Of a DNA stretch of 64,000 nt, positions 39,861 to 47,909 are shown piece after piece. Position 1 is the first letter of the stretch. Every line of letters begins with the position of its first letter. A program made the translations under genes and the position numbers. The notes beneath the pieces were generated by a model. It was not told where the DNA came from and made no database searches. It worked only from the letters and a program-made list of their open reading frames with translations. This DNA comes from Planctomycetota bacterium (GTDB taxonomy: Bacteria > Planctomycetota > Phycisphaerae > WQYP01). The stretch lies in contig JAKBAC010000002.1 of the NCBI GenBank assembly GCA_021809365.1, forward strand, positions 14,413-78,412, given 5' to 3'.

Positions 39861-40574
39861 TTAATCAATCACAATCGCGGCGAGATGCTTCGGCCCATGC
39901 ACGCCGGTAACAAGATTCATTTCAATATCCGCGGTTTTGCTGGGGCCGTTGATAATGACGACATTGGATGGCATTCGCCCGCCGGTGTCGCGCAGCACAT
40001 GCGGGAGAGCGTCAATCATATCCGCAACGATGCGCGCTGCCGGTACCAGAACAATATGCAACGGGATGGTCAGCGTGGTGGATCGGCCAAAGCCGGGATC
40101 ACTCCAGACCATCAGAGCACCGGTGTCCGCCAGACCATAGCGGCAATCGGTGATGCCGGCATCACATTGAAAGACCACATTTTCACAATCTGGATCTGTC
40201 CAGAGATGAATCTGATAGCCCTTCGACTGCAAATGTTCGGTCAGAGCGTCTTCAGGCAAATCCGCCAGATTCACCATAATCGACTTTACGGAATGTCCGG
40301 AAAGGATGCCATCCACCGCCGCGTGAATTCCCGCGCTGTTCGTTCGCACGACGCTTAGACCATTGGCGTTCGCAAATTGTATCCATCTTTCAATACGGTT
40401 GGCGGCATCCACCTGCACCTGTCGCAGCAACTGTTTCTTGATTTCAGGACGCGTTTCGGGAACGGGTGGATCACCTTGCGCGCTATGCCCCAATGCATGC
40501 CGCACGGAGGCCAGAAAGTCTTTTCGGCTGTCGGCATTGCCTCCGAATATCTGATTGGAATCGATGGACATCAT
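39861..40574 (-). CDS. lutC: Lactate utilization protein C
   Basis: A 237-residue LutC/YkgG-family protein, part of the LutABC iron-sulfur L-lactate dehydrogenase. The family C-terminal region is clear: ITDCRYGLADTGALMVWSD, RSTTLTIPLHIVLVPAARIV, and INGPSKTADIEMNLVTGVHGPKHL. The start ATG 40574 is followed by a second ATG, and AAGG lies 8-9 nt upstream. Last gene of lutABC, 24 bp after lutB. Confidence 0.94.
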   Translation of the reverse strand: MMSIDSNQIFGGNADSRKDFLASVRHALGHSAQGDPPVPETRPEIKKQLLRQVQVDAANRIERWIQFANANGLSVVRTNSAGIHAAVDGILSGHSVKSIMVNLADLPEDALTEHLQSKGYQIHLWTDPDCENVVFQCDAGITDCRYGLADTGALMVWSDPGFGRSTTLTIPLHIVLVPAARIVADMIDALPHVLRDTGGRMPSNVVIINGPSKTADIEMNLVTGVHGPKHLAAIVID

Positions 40575-40598
40575 TTGCAGACCTTCTCATAGCCCAAG

Positions 40599-42077
40599 TT
40601 ACTGATGCGATCCGTCACGCCGTTGATTGGCCCGATGTTGTTTGTAGAGATGGCGGAAATCATGTTTTGGCGGCATGGGAAAATCCCTCTGGGCCGTCCA
40701 GCCTTTGGCCGGGGGTGGCAATTTTCTGACCCATCCGTCGCGGTTTCCGAGGCTGCGCAACACGATGCGCTGTGCGATCTGGCTGAAGCGATACGTCCAT
40801 CCTATTCGCAAGGCCAACGCCCACAGCTTAAAAATCATCCGCTCGGGCGCGGAGGTGATTCCCTGTTTCACCTGATCCGCCTTGAGTTGAATAAGAAACT
40901 CGGGAATATTTATTTTTACCGGGCAGGCCTCAAAGCAGGCTCCACACAAACTTGAAGCGTGGGGCAGGTGCTTATGATTTTCCAGGCCGTTAAACAGCGG
41001 CGTCAATAGCGCTCCGATTGGTCCGGGGTATACGCTGCCATAGGTGCGGCCACCGACTTTGCGGTAAATCGGACAGGCATTGAGGCAGGCTCCGCAGCGT
41101 ATGCACTTAAGTGTCTCGCGATATTTACCGGCCAAAATTTTAGCTCTGCCATTGTCCATAATGATCAGATGAAATTGTTCCGGGCCATCATGTTCCCCAG
41201 GTCGCCGACATCCGGTAATGATGTTCGTATATTGTGTCAATGCTTGTCCGGATGCGGACCGGGCCAGGAGCTTGAGAAACACGGGCAGATCATCCAGAGA
41301 TGGAATGACCTTTTCCATGCCCATCAGGGCAACATGAATCCGCGGCCGCGTGGTACACATCCGGCCATTGCCTTCATTGGTGCATAGTACCACCGAGCCG
41401 GTTTGGGCGATCGCGAAGTTCACGCCGCTGATTCCCATATCCGCCTGATTAAAGCGGTTGCGCAGATACACGCGTGCCAATTCCGCCAGCTTCCCTGGAT
41501 CATCCGTAAATGGAACTTTGAAATAGCGCTCAAATATATGCCCAATTTCATCGGCGGTTTTATGAATTACGGGCATGACGATATGTGTGGGATGGTCATG
41601 ATCCACCTGCAGAATAAACTCGCCCAAGTCTGTCTCCAGCGGTTCGATGCCGGCGGCGGTCAGGGCATCGTTCAGTTCCGTCTCCTCGCTGACCATGCTT
41701 TTGCTTTTGACCGCCAGCTTACTGCCGGTGCGGCGGGCGATGTCCACAATCAGGCTGTTGGCATGTTCGCGGGTGGCGGCAAAGTGTACTTCGCCGCCCT
41801 GACGAATGATGTTGCTTTCCAGCATTTCAAGATAATAATCCAGGTGATCCAGCGTATGGCGTTTGATTTGACCGGCCAATTCCCGCAGACCATCGGCGTC
41901 GGGGAGTTCCGCGAGTGTATGCCGACGGCCATAGTCCTTTTTTGTTACGGAATTATCCAGTGCCGCGTGCAGGTGTTCATCGACGCTGGCTCCGTGCGCT
42001 TCAGACATGAAATCGGGATGAAACACCGGCAACGCCATGCGGCGTTTTGCGGGTGCGGATTCGATAGTGCTGGTCAT
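40599..42077 (-). CDS. lutB: Lactate utilization iron-sulfur protein B
   Basis: A 492-residue LutB/LldF-type protein. The N-terminal part is the LUD domain (NSLIVDIARRTGSKLAVKSKSMVSEE, LGEFILQVDHDHPTHIVMP, GITGVNFAIAQTGSVVL-like region read here as GISGVNFAIAQTGSVVL). The C-terminal part has two ferredoxin-like cysteine motifs, CIRCGACLNACP near residue 325 and CGACFEACP near 380, for two [4Fe-4S] clusters. It overlaps lutA by 4 nt (ATGA). A GGAGA lies upstream. Confidence 0.95.
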   Translation of the reverse strand: MTSTIESAPAKRRMALPVFHPDFMSEAHGASVDEHLHAALDNSVTKKDYGRRHTLAELPDADGLRELAGQIKRHTLDHLDYYLEMLESNIIRQGGEVHFAATREHANSLIVDIARRTGSKLAVKSKSMVSEETELNDALTAAGIEPLETDLGEFILQVDHDHPTHIVMPVIHKTADEIGHIFERYFKVPFTDDPGKLAELARVYLRNRFNQADMGISGVNFAIAQTGSVVLCTNEGNGRMCTTRPRIHVALMGMEKVIPSLDDLPVFLKLLARSASGQALTQYTNIITGCRRPGEHDGPEQFHLIIMDNGRAKILAGKYRETLKCIRCGACLNACPIYRKVGGRTYGSVYPGPIGALLTPLFNGLENHKHLPHASSLCGACFEACPVKINIPEFLIQLKADQVKQGITSAPERMIFKLWALALRIGWTYRFSQIAQRIVLRSLGNRDGWVRKLPPPAKGWTAQRDFPMPPKHDFRHLYKQHRANQRRDGSHQ

Positions 42078-42829
42078 GGCTGCATCGTCTCCGTGTGGTG
42101 CGCAATGGCGGCGTCAATAATCTGCGCGATATGCCGCACGCAAAATGGCGCTTCCATACGGTGACACGCCCCGCCGATATTCATGGCGCATCCAGCATCA
42201 TTGACGACCATCGTATCGGCTCCGGTTTGGCAGCCACACTGCACCTTATCACGCACCATGGCACCGCTGATGTCGGGGTATTTAAGGGCGAACGTGCCGC
42301 CAAAACCACAGCACTGCTCCGCTTTCTCCAATGGTAGAAACTCCACCGCTCCAAGTTGCTTCAACATTGCTATGGCTGGTTCGCCGGTGGCCCCGAGGCC
42401 TCGCAAGTGGCATGTATAGTGATAGGTCACCTTTTGATTTTTTGGCAGCGCTAGACCGGTCAGGTCCACCTTAAGAACTTTGGTCAGGAATTCCACATAT
42501 TCATAGCATCGGGCGACAAAATCTTCCGCGAGTTTCCGCTGATCCGGATCATCATGGAACAACTCAATGTAATGATCCCGGATCATCGCGCAGCATGACC
42601 CCGAAGGCGTTACAATGTAATCCGCATCATGAAAGACATCCATCATTTTTTTTGCCAACATGCGAGCGTCGGCGGGGAATCCATTGTTAAATGAGGGCTG
42701 ACCGCAGCAGGTCTGGGCAGTTGGAAAATCGACGGTGCAGCCAAAATATTCCAGAGTTTTGACCACCGCCAAGCCGACATCGGGTGCGAATAGATCGGTC
42801 AGGCAGGTTATGAAAAGGCTTACTTTCAT
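42074..42829 (-). CDS. lutA: Lactate utilization protein A (CCG-domain oxidoreductase)
   Basis: A 251-residue LutA/YkgE-type protein with two CCG domains: TAQTCCGQPSFNNG and, in the second half, TYHYTCHLRGLG plus AEQCCGFGGTFALKYPDIS. These cysteines bind a non-cubane Fe-S cluster in related heterodisulfide reductase subunits. It precedes lutB with a 4-nt overlap. It lies 85 bp downstream of nuoB on the same strand, so lutABC may be read from the nuoA promoter, though the gap leaves room for its own. Confidence 0.95.
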   Translation of the reverse strand: MKVSLFITCLTDLFAPDVGLAVVKTLEYFGCTVDFPTAQTCCGQPSFNNGFPADARMLAKKMMDVFHDADYIVTPSGSCCAMIRDHYIELFHDDPDQRKLAEDFVARCYEYVEFLTKVLKVDLTGLALPKNQKVTYHYTCHLRGLGATGEPAIAMLKQLGAVEFLPLEKAEQCCGFGGTFALKYPDISGAMVRDKVQCGCQTGADTMVVNDAGCAMNIGGACHRMEAPFCVRHIAQIIDAAIAHHTETMQP

Positions 42830-42914
42830 ACGTCCATTCTATGGTATCCGCCGTGAACACGCAAAGCGGCGACGCGCGCTACCCCAGCAGGGGTGAAAAG
42901 TGTCCAAAGCGGCC

Positions 42915-43493
42915 TCATGATCGCAAAGCCGCCGCCAGTCGCGAGCCAAGCTCAATTTGCGGTTGAGGAGCGGGCTTGAAGGTCGGTTCAATTGAAATCT
43001 TCAACGGTTGCCGTTTTGATGCGGGCAGTCCGTCCTGATCTATAATTCTCTGAATGGCCATGATGCCTTCGATAAGTGTTTCCGGGCGCGGCGGACAACC
43101 GGGGACGTAAACATCCACGGGCATAAATTGGTCAATGCCCTGCACCGTGGCATAATTGTCAAATACTCCGCCGGTGCTGGCGCAGGCCCCCATGCTGATC
43201 ACCCATTTTGGCTCCGCCATTTGCAGATAGATGCGATGTAAAACCGGTACCATTTTCGTGCTGATGCGCCCGGCCACAATCAGTAAGTCCGCCTGCCGTG
43301 GTGAAAAACGCATGACTTCCGCGCCAAAGCGCGCCAGATCATACCGACTGCTGGCGGTGGCCATAAGCTCTATACCGCAGCACGCCGTGGCAAATGGCAA
43401 GGGCCAGACGCTGGAACGTCGGCACCAGTTCACGACCTTCTTGAGGTTCAACGTGAGAAAATTGTCCGGCAATGTTGTTGGTTCAATCGACAT
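42915..43493 (-). CDS. nuoB: NADH-quinone oxidoreductase subunit B
   Basis: A 192-residue complex I subunit that carries cluster N2. Conserved cysteine motifs are present: [24 protein letters not shown], and [14 protein letters not shown] 43493 is selected because GGAG lies 8 nt upstream; the upstream ATG 43505 itself forms part of that site. It follows nuoA by 30 bp. The usual next gene, nuoC, is not here; lutA follows instead. Confidence 0.96.
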   Translation of the reverse strand: MSIEPTTLPDNFLTLNLKKVVNWCRRSSVWPLPFATACCGIELMATASSRYDLARFGAEVMRFSPRQADLLIVAGRISTKMVPVLHRIYLQMAEPKWVISMGACASTGGVFDNYATVQGIDQFMPVDVYVPGCPPRPETLIEGIMAIQRIIDQDGLPASKRQPLKISIEPTFKPAPQPQIELGSRLAAALRS

Positions 43494-43523
43494 GATAAAC
43501 TCCATCCTGTCCGGTTGTTTGCG

Positions 43524-43949
43524 TCAATCCCACTGAAATACACCCTTACCCCAGGCATATATGTAGGCCACCAGCAGAATTAATGTGAACACCAGAATAC
43601 TGACAAACAGGGTCCCCAGCGGCAGCGTAACCCAGGAGTGACGTTCATTGTTAAATACGTAAAGCCAAGGAATGATAAACAGAACTTCCACATCAAACAC
43701 CAGAAAGATCATGGCCACAAGATAAAATCGGACATTAAAGCGTTCTTTGGTGCTGCCCAATGGGTCCACGCCGGATTCATAAGCGGAATCCTTAACGCGG
43801 CCCTTGCGGGCAGGCCCCAGCGTGTGGGAAATGATCACATTTCCAATACCAAAAGCCAAGCCGATAAACAGTAGAATTCCCAGGAGCGCCCATTGACTGT
43901 AATACGCCGTTGCTGGGGAAGCCAGAACTGATGTTAACTCACTATTCAT
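43524..43949 (-). CDS. nuoA: NADH-quinone oxidoreductase subunit A
   Basis: A 141-residue membrane subunit of complex I with three membrane helices. The family signature is clear: SAYESGVDPLGSTKERFNVRFYLVAMIFLVFDVEVLF read across residues ~55-92, with the conserved Glu/Asp residues in the second helix. First gene of a nuoAB-lutABC run, with its own promoter at 43995-44024. Confidence 0.96.
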   Translation of the reverse strand: MNSELTSVLASPATAYYSQWALLGILLFIGLAFGIGNVIISHTLGPARKGRVKDSAYESGVDPLGSTKERFNVRFYLVAMIFLVFDVEVLFIIPWLYVFNNERHSWVTLPLGTLFVSILVFTLILLVAYIYAWGKGVFQWD

Positions 43950-43994
43950 TCACGCACATCCACGGCCAGTGAAACAATTCACAATCTCCGAATT

Positions 43995-44024
43995 ATTATA
44001 TCGGAACGCGGCGACAATGGTCAA
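43995..44024 (-). promoter_or_regulatory. Promoter of the nuoAB(-lutABC) unit
   Basis: On the minus strand, TTGACC (44019-44024), an 18-bp spacer and a perfect TATAAT (43995-44000) point toward nuoA. The predicted start lies near 43988, leaving a leader of about 39 nt before ATG 43949. The best sigma70-like promoter I found in the window. Confidence 0.6.
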
Positions 44025-44037
44025 AGGTGGTTCCACT

Positions 44038-44074
44038 TTGTTGTCGGCGGGGCCATCGCCTATTATTAACGTTT
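44038..44074 (+). promoter_or_regulatory. Candidate leaderless promoter of the GHMP kinase gene
   Basis: TTGTTG (44038-44043), a 17-bp spacer and TATTAT (44061-44066) end 8 nt before ATG 44075. Transcription would begin about 2 nt before the start codon, and there is no ribosome binding site. It lies back to back with the nuoA promoter. Confidence 0.45.
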
Positions 44075-45508
44075 ATGAAGACCTGTAGCTCCCTTACTGA
44101 TCGCCTGACGCTCCAGATTCAATCTGTAGCGTCCGGACAGAACATCAGTGATATCACCATTTGTACGGCACCAGCACGCATGGATGTGCTTGGCGGCCTT
44201 TCCCTTGAAGCTGGTGGAGTTGTGGCACAGATGGCCCTGCCGAACCGGGCCGGTGTCGCGCTGCAATGGCGCAACGATGGCAAAGTAATCCTGTTGGGGC
44301 GGCAGCATCGCCAGCGCCATCAACCCGTTATTCTGCCTGGTGGGGCGGTCTTTGCAGTCGCAAAAGATCCCGGTATAGATTCGCCGCACGCATCGCTGGG
44401 CTTGGAAGCGTCCTGGGCTGCGCCTTTGTTGAGCGTGATTCGTATATTAGTCCCCATGGGCCTGACTCCCGCATTGATTCAGGATGGCAACGGTACCCTC
44501 GGCGCAACGGTCGTCGTGGATTCGGATATTCCTCCTGATTCCGGCCAGGCTGGCATGACCGCTTTGACCGCCGCACTTTTGCAGGCGATCAGCATCAGTC
44601 GGGGCATTGCACTTACCGCCATGGAAAAAGCGCAAATGATCAGCGAATCCCAAAATGCTTCGATTGGTCATCATGGACATGTTGTGGACGCGCTGACCGT
44701 ATTGTCCGCGGAGGATGGGCCGCCGTCCCATCTTTTACGTTATAGCGCACAGCCGCACTCGCTGCTGGGGCAGATTCCACTATCCGGCGATATTCGTATC
44801 ATGGCGCTGGATACCGGTGTGCGTGGCAACCATGATCGCAACATCTTCAGGGAATTTCATATTACGGGTGCCATGGGCGCAAAAATCATCGAAACGATTT
44901 ACCGTGATCTGGGGCGGCGGCATAATCCGGTTCATGGTTATCTGGGCAATGTTTCACCGGAACTTTATCGCAGATACTTCCGTTCCATGCTCCCCAGACG
45001 TGTTCGCGGGGCCGATTTTCTCCGGACCTACGGCCTGCTGGACCTTCCCGCGGACGAAATTGTTCCCGAAAAGTTGTATGCCATTCGTACCACGCTGGAT
45101 CATCTGATCAGTGAATATGAACATGCGGAACACTTCCTTCAGGCCATGGAGGAGTTGTCCGAATCATCCGACGATATGATTTCGCCCGCGCAGCGCCGAT
45201 TGATTATGCAAAGAGCCGGCAGGTTGCTGCTGGCATCCCATCACAGTTATCGCCTGCGGTTGCAGTTATCGTGTCCGCAGGCGGATTGGCTGATTGATCA
45301 ATTAACCGGGGCCGGTGTGGCTTCGGGTGCTTATGGAGCGCGGATAACCGATGGCGGCGGAGGTGGAACCATTGCGATCCTGATGGATAGTTCGGATCGC
45401 GCCACGGACAAATTGCTCGCGCTGATGAGCCGATATAAACAGGAAATGGGAATGGAAGTGGATGTCCGGCAGGCGGGGGGGGCGGGCAGTGCCGGAGCGT
45501 TGATCTGA
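44075..45508 (+). CDS. GHMP-superfamily sugar kinase, L-arabinokinase/galactokinase-like
   Basis: A 477-residue protein. The N-terminal motif APARMDVLGG matches the galactokinase signature in the form found in L-arabinokinases (APGRLDVMGG). The C-terminal glycine motif YGARITDGGGGGTIAIL and the middle segment GYLGNVSPELYRRYFRSMLP also fit that group. The phosphate-binding loop, normally GxGxSSS, reads PDSGQAGMT, and the segment holding the catalytic Asp reads GHHGHVVDALT. Activity is therefore uncertain; the substrate may be a pentose or hexose. ATG 44075 is used; GTG 44027 is an alternative upstream start. Confidence 0.75.
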   Translation: MKTCSSLTDRLTLQIQSVASGQNISDITICTAPARMDVLGGLSLEAGGVVAQMALPNRAGVALQWRNDGKVILLGRQHRQRHQPVILPGGAVFAVAKDPGIDSPHASLGLEASWAAPLLSVIRILVPMGLTPALIQDGNGTLGATVVVDSDIPPDSGQAGMTALTAALLQAISISRGIALTAMEKAQMISESQNASIGHHGHVVDALTVLSAEDGPPSHLLRYSAQPHSLLGQIPLSGDIRIMALDTGVRGNHDRNIFREFHITGAMGAKIIETIYRDLGRRHNPVHGYLGNVSPELYRRYFRSMLPRRVRGADFLRTYGLLDLPADEIVPEKLYAIRTTLDHLISEYEHAEHFLQAMEELSESSDDMISPAQRRLIMQRAGRLLLASHHSYRLRLQLSCPQADWLIDQLTGAGVASGAYGARITDGGGGGTIAILMDSSDRATDKLLALMSRYKQEMGMEVDVRQAGGAGSAGALI

Positions 45509-45523
45509 ATAGCGCTGAATCAT

Positions 45524-46240
45524 TCAGACTTTTTTCATAATCATCAGATAATTAAATCCGCGTAAAAAGAAATTACCTTCCACCGCGGCGGTGTGCCAGT
45601 TACCGCGTTTGAGTTTCTGGTTATGCCGCACCACGGCAATAATATCCACAGGCGTAAACTGCCTGCGCAATAAGGCAAACAGATCAAAGCCGATCGGCAT
45701 AAACGGTTTCCCTTTTTTGAATGAATCACTGACATAAATCGCCAGGTAGCGGCGCGGCTTTAAGATGCGATGGCACTGTGCAAAAACTTCCCGCATGGAT
45801 AAATAATACGCATTGAAATTGCCATCCGCCCGCGCTTCACCCGCGTCCAGCTTGCCGATGCACCGGGAATCATCGGAATAATTAACATGGGTGCTGTAGG
45901 GGGGATCGATAAAGATAAAATCCATGCTCTGGTCGGGCAAAGGAATATCTCTCGCATCCGCTGGTTTGATGTCGGCGCGGCGCGGGGCCAGATCAAAGCC
46001 GACACCTACCCGTTCCAATTCATTGGCGACATCCAGCGTCGTGCCGCTGCCGCACATTGGATCGAGAATTTTGTCCCCCGGTCGCGTATAGCGCTGCAGC
46101 AGATTCCAGATAACCCACGCCGGTGTGGCACCGGCATAGTCCTTGTCACCGTGCGCCGCACGACCGTAATCCTGAGATGGATATTCCCACAGCGTGGTGG
46201 TTTGCACCCGCAACGGCGGCTTATTCAAGAACGTTTTCAT
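45524..46240 (-). CDS. Orphan DNA methyltransferase (N4-cytosine/N6-adenine type)
   Basis: A 238-residue putative SAM-dependent amino-methyltransferase. Motif I reads ILDPMCGSGTTLDVA (near residue 65-80), and the catalytic motif IV DPPYS follows in FIFIDPPYSTHVNY (near 110). Motif I before motif IV differs from the common beta-class order. A C-terminal segment (LKPRRYLAIYVSDSFKKGK, IIAVVRHNQKLKRGNW) resembles DNA methylase N4/N6 proteins. No restriction enzyme or specificity subunit lies nearby, so it is an orphan. An RNA substrate cannot be excluded. The start is ATG 46240, with no strong ribosome binding site. Confidence 0.8.
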   Translation of the reverse strand: MKTFLNKPPLRVQTTTLWEYPSQDYGRAAHGDKDYAGATPAWVIWNLLQRYTRPGDKILDPMCGSGTTLDVANELERVGVGFDLAPRRADIKPADARDIPLPDQSMDFIFIDPPYSTHVNYSDDSRCIGKLDAGEARADGNFNAYYLSMREVFAQCHRILKPRRYLAIYVSDSFKKGKPFMPIGFDLFALLRRQFTPVDIIAVVRHNQKLKRGNWHTAAVEGNFFLRGFNYLMIMKKV

Positions 46241-46298
46241 CGGGCTTATCAATTTATGCGTGGGTTATGCGCGGGGCACCGACACCGGACGCCTCAAA

Positions 46299-47102
46299 TC
46301 AGCGCGTTGCCCCGCCGCGCATCCGCATCTCCAGACGCGCGATGTTGCCCAGCGAGATCAGATGGGCGAAAATCAAGCCCAAAAATCCCTGGCGATACAG
46401 ATCGGTGATCTGGGCATCGCTTAACGCGTTGAGTTTTGCTTCATCGACGGCGAAAAATCCACGCAGGGTCAAGGGTTGATTGGCACCATCACGAGCGCGT
46501 ATTTCACGCCCCACGAGCAGATTTAATTCATTGAGCTTCTTAACAAAGGCCTGCGTCTGCCGGATATTGCCCTGGTATTGACCCAGAAAATCAAGCACGT
46601 TTTTCAGGAAAGGAGTTTCCACGCCCTTGTCATCGAAAAGAGGTTCCCCTTTTTCCGCGTCCGCAGTGGACGATTTGCCATTTTCCCCGGCCACAGCGGT
46701 GGTACGCGGATCATTCCATCCGGTAAATGCGGTATCCACACACACGCTGAGATCCTGTCCATTGTTGCGCTCGGCCAGAACAAATGGATAGCGACGGATA
46801 AAGGCCGGAATGTACGCTCCGTTCCATTTTCCATCGGCGTCAACAAACAGATTGTCTTCGTTTCGTAATCCGAGAATAACCACGGGCATCAGGCGATCCG
46901 CTGACGGGCCTGCAAATACGATCGGAAATTCTGTGGATGCCCGGCCAAACTCCAGCGTCGGTATCGGCACGGAGTTCGTTTTTTTGCTGAACAGAAAATT
47001 CGCTTCGCGCATGTTCACCCGGGCATGGCGATGCGCCACCCGATCCAGAAGAATCGGCTTTTCATAAAACAATACCGTACTTGCACCGTTCGTCACAAAC
47101 AC
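46299..47102 (-). CDS. SapC family protein
   Basis: A 267-residue SapC-like protein. Family blocks are FPIVFAGPSADRLMPVVILGLRNEDNLFVDADGKWNGAYIPAFIRRYPF (read across residues ~57-110), the CVDTAF region, LFDDKG, and the C-terminal AHLISLGNIARL. SapC is associated with S-layer secretion loci, but its activity is not established. GTG 47102 is the start used. A 46-bp gap separates it from the methyltransferase on the same strand; the two need not be functionally linked. Confidence 0.87.
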   Translation of the reverse strand: MFVTNGASTVLFYEKPILLDRVAHRHARVNMREANFLFSKKTNSVPIPTLEFGRASTEFPIVFAGPSADRLMPVVILGLRNEDNLFVDADGKWNGAYIPAFIRRYPFVLAERNNGQDLSVCVDTAFTGWNDPRTTAVAGENGKSSTADAEKGEPLFDDKGVETPFLKNVLDFLGQYQGNIRQTQAFVKKLNELNLLVGREIRARDGANQPLTLRGFFAVDEAKLNALSDAQITDLYRQGFLGLIFAHLISLGNIARLEMRMRGGATR

Positions 47103-47335
47103 CTCGTAAAAAAAGTCCGCCTGATAAAAAAACAGCTACGCTGACAACGCTCAAGCAATGCCCGGTGTTCCACCGTGCGTTTTGCCGAGCTGAAAAAAAT
47201 TATAAACCCACCCTTGGCAAACCGCAACTGTACAAATTTTCTGAGATACTAGAGCTCCTTGCCATTCGCGCGGCGAGGCGGGACAATACACGTAACGCTT
47301 TTGTCCAACTGGCGAAATTCGCCAAGGGAGGCCCC

Positions 47336-47875
47336 ATGCCGCGATGTCCCGGTTGCTTCGTACTTTTAACGAACACTTCTTATGGCGGCGTGACCGTCAA
47401 GACTTGCAGCAGTTGTTTTGGCACCTGGATTTCCCGTGTCAGCCTCATGCACATTGTGCGAACGGTAGAGCCGCCGGATTCGGGGGCACCGCAGCCGTCC
47501 ATGAAGGATCTGGCGGCGCTGGTGACGGAAGGCGATAACAAACGCGCCTATCCGTGTCCGGAGTGCCGCGCGGTCATGAGCATGGATCGTCTGCATCCGA
47601 TGATTCTCATCGACATGCAGTTTTGCCTCAAGTGCGGGTACGGCTGGCTGGATGTCGGAAAACTGGCGCTAGCGCAGCGGTTGTATCATGCGCTGGCCAG
47701 CAGTACGGACCCAAAAATTATTGAAATTCGTGAGCGCTATGCGTTGGCTCTTCTGGGGATGGAAGAACAGAAGGAACGATTGCAATCGATCGCGGATGCC
47801 GCGGCGCGGCTTCGCAGTCCGTATGGTACCGGCAAATTGGGCCTGAACACATTGCTGCAAATGCTGGAAGTGTAG
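47336..47875 (+). CDS. TFIIB-type zinc-ribbon protein
   Basis: A 179-residue protein with two zf-TFIIB-like zinc ribbons: CPGCFVLL...CSSCFGTW at residues ~4-30 and CPECRAVMSM...CLKCGYGWLDVGKL at ~81-115. The second has the diagnostic WLD(x)GxL ending. A helical C-terminus follows (IIEIRERYALALLGMEEQKERLQ). The function of these small proteins is unknown. ATG 47336 is supported by GGGAGG 5-6 nt upstream. A longer frame upstream is not used. It is divergent from sapC, with 233 bp between. Confidence 0.82.
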   Translation: MPRCPGCFVLLTNTSYGGVTVKTCSSCFGTWISRVSLMHIVRTVEPPDSGAPQPSMKDLAALVTEGDNKRAYPCPECRAVMSMDRLHPMILIDMQFCLKCGYGWLDVGKLALAQRLYHALASSTDPKIIEIRERYALALLGMEEQKERLQSIADAAARLRSPYGTGKLGLNTLLQMLEV

Positions 47876-47909
47876 AATGGAGCATGAACCTCGCCGTCTT
47901 GACGATGGT

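Noticed and set aside
47081..47335. N-terminal extension of the zinc-ribbon protein
   Set aside because: GGGAGG before ATG 47336 marks a better start, and the extension overlaps the divergent sapC start and promoter region.
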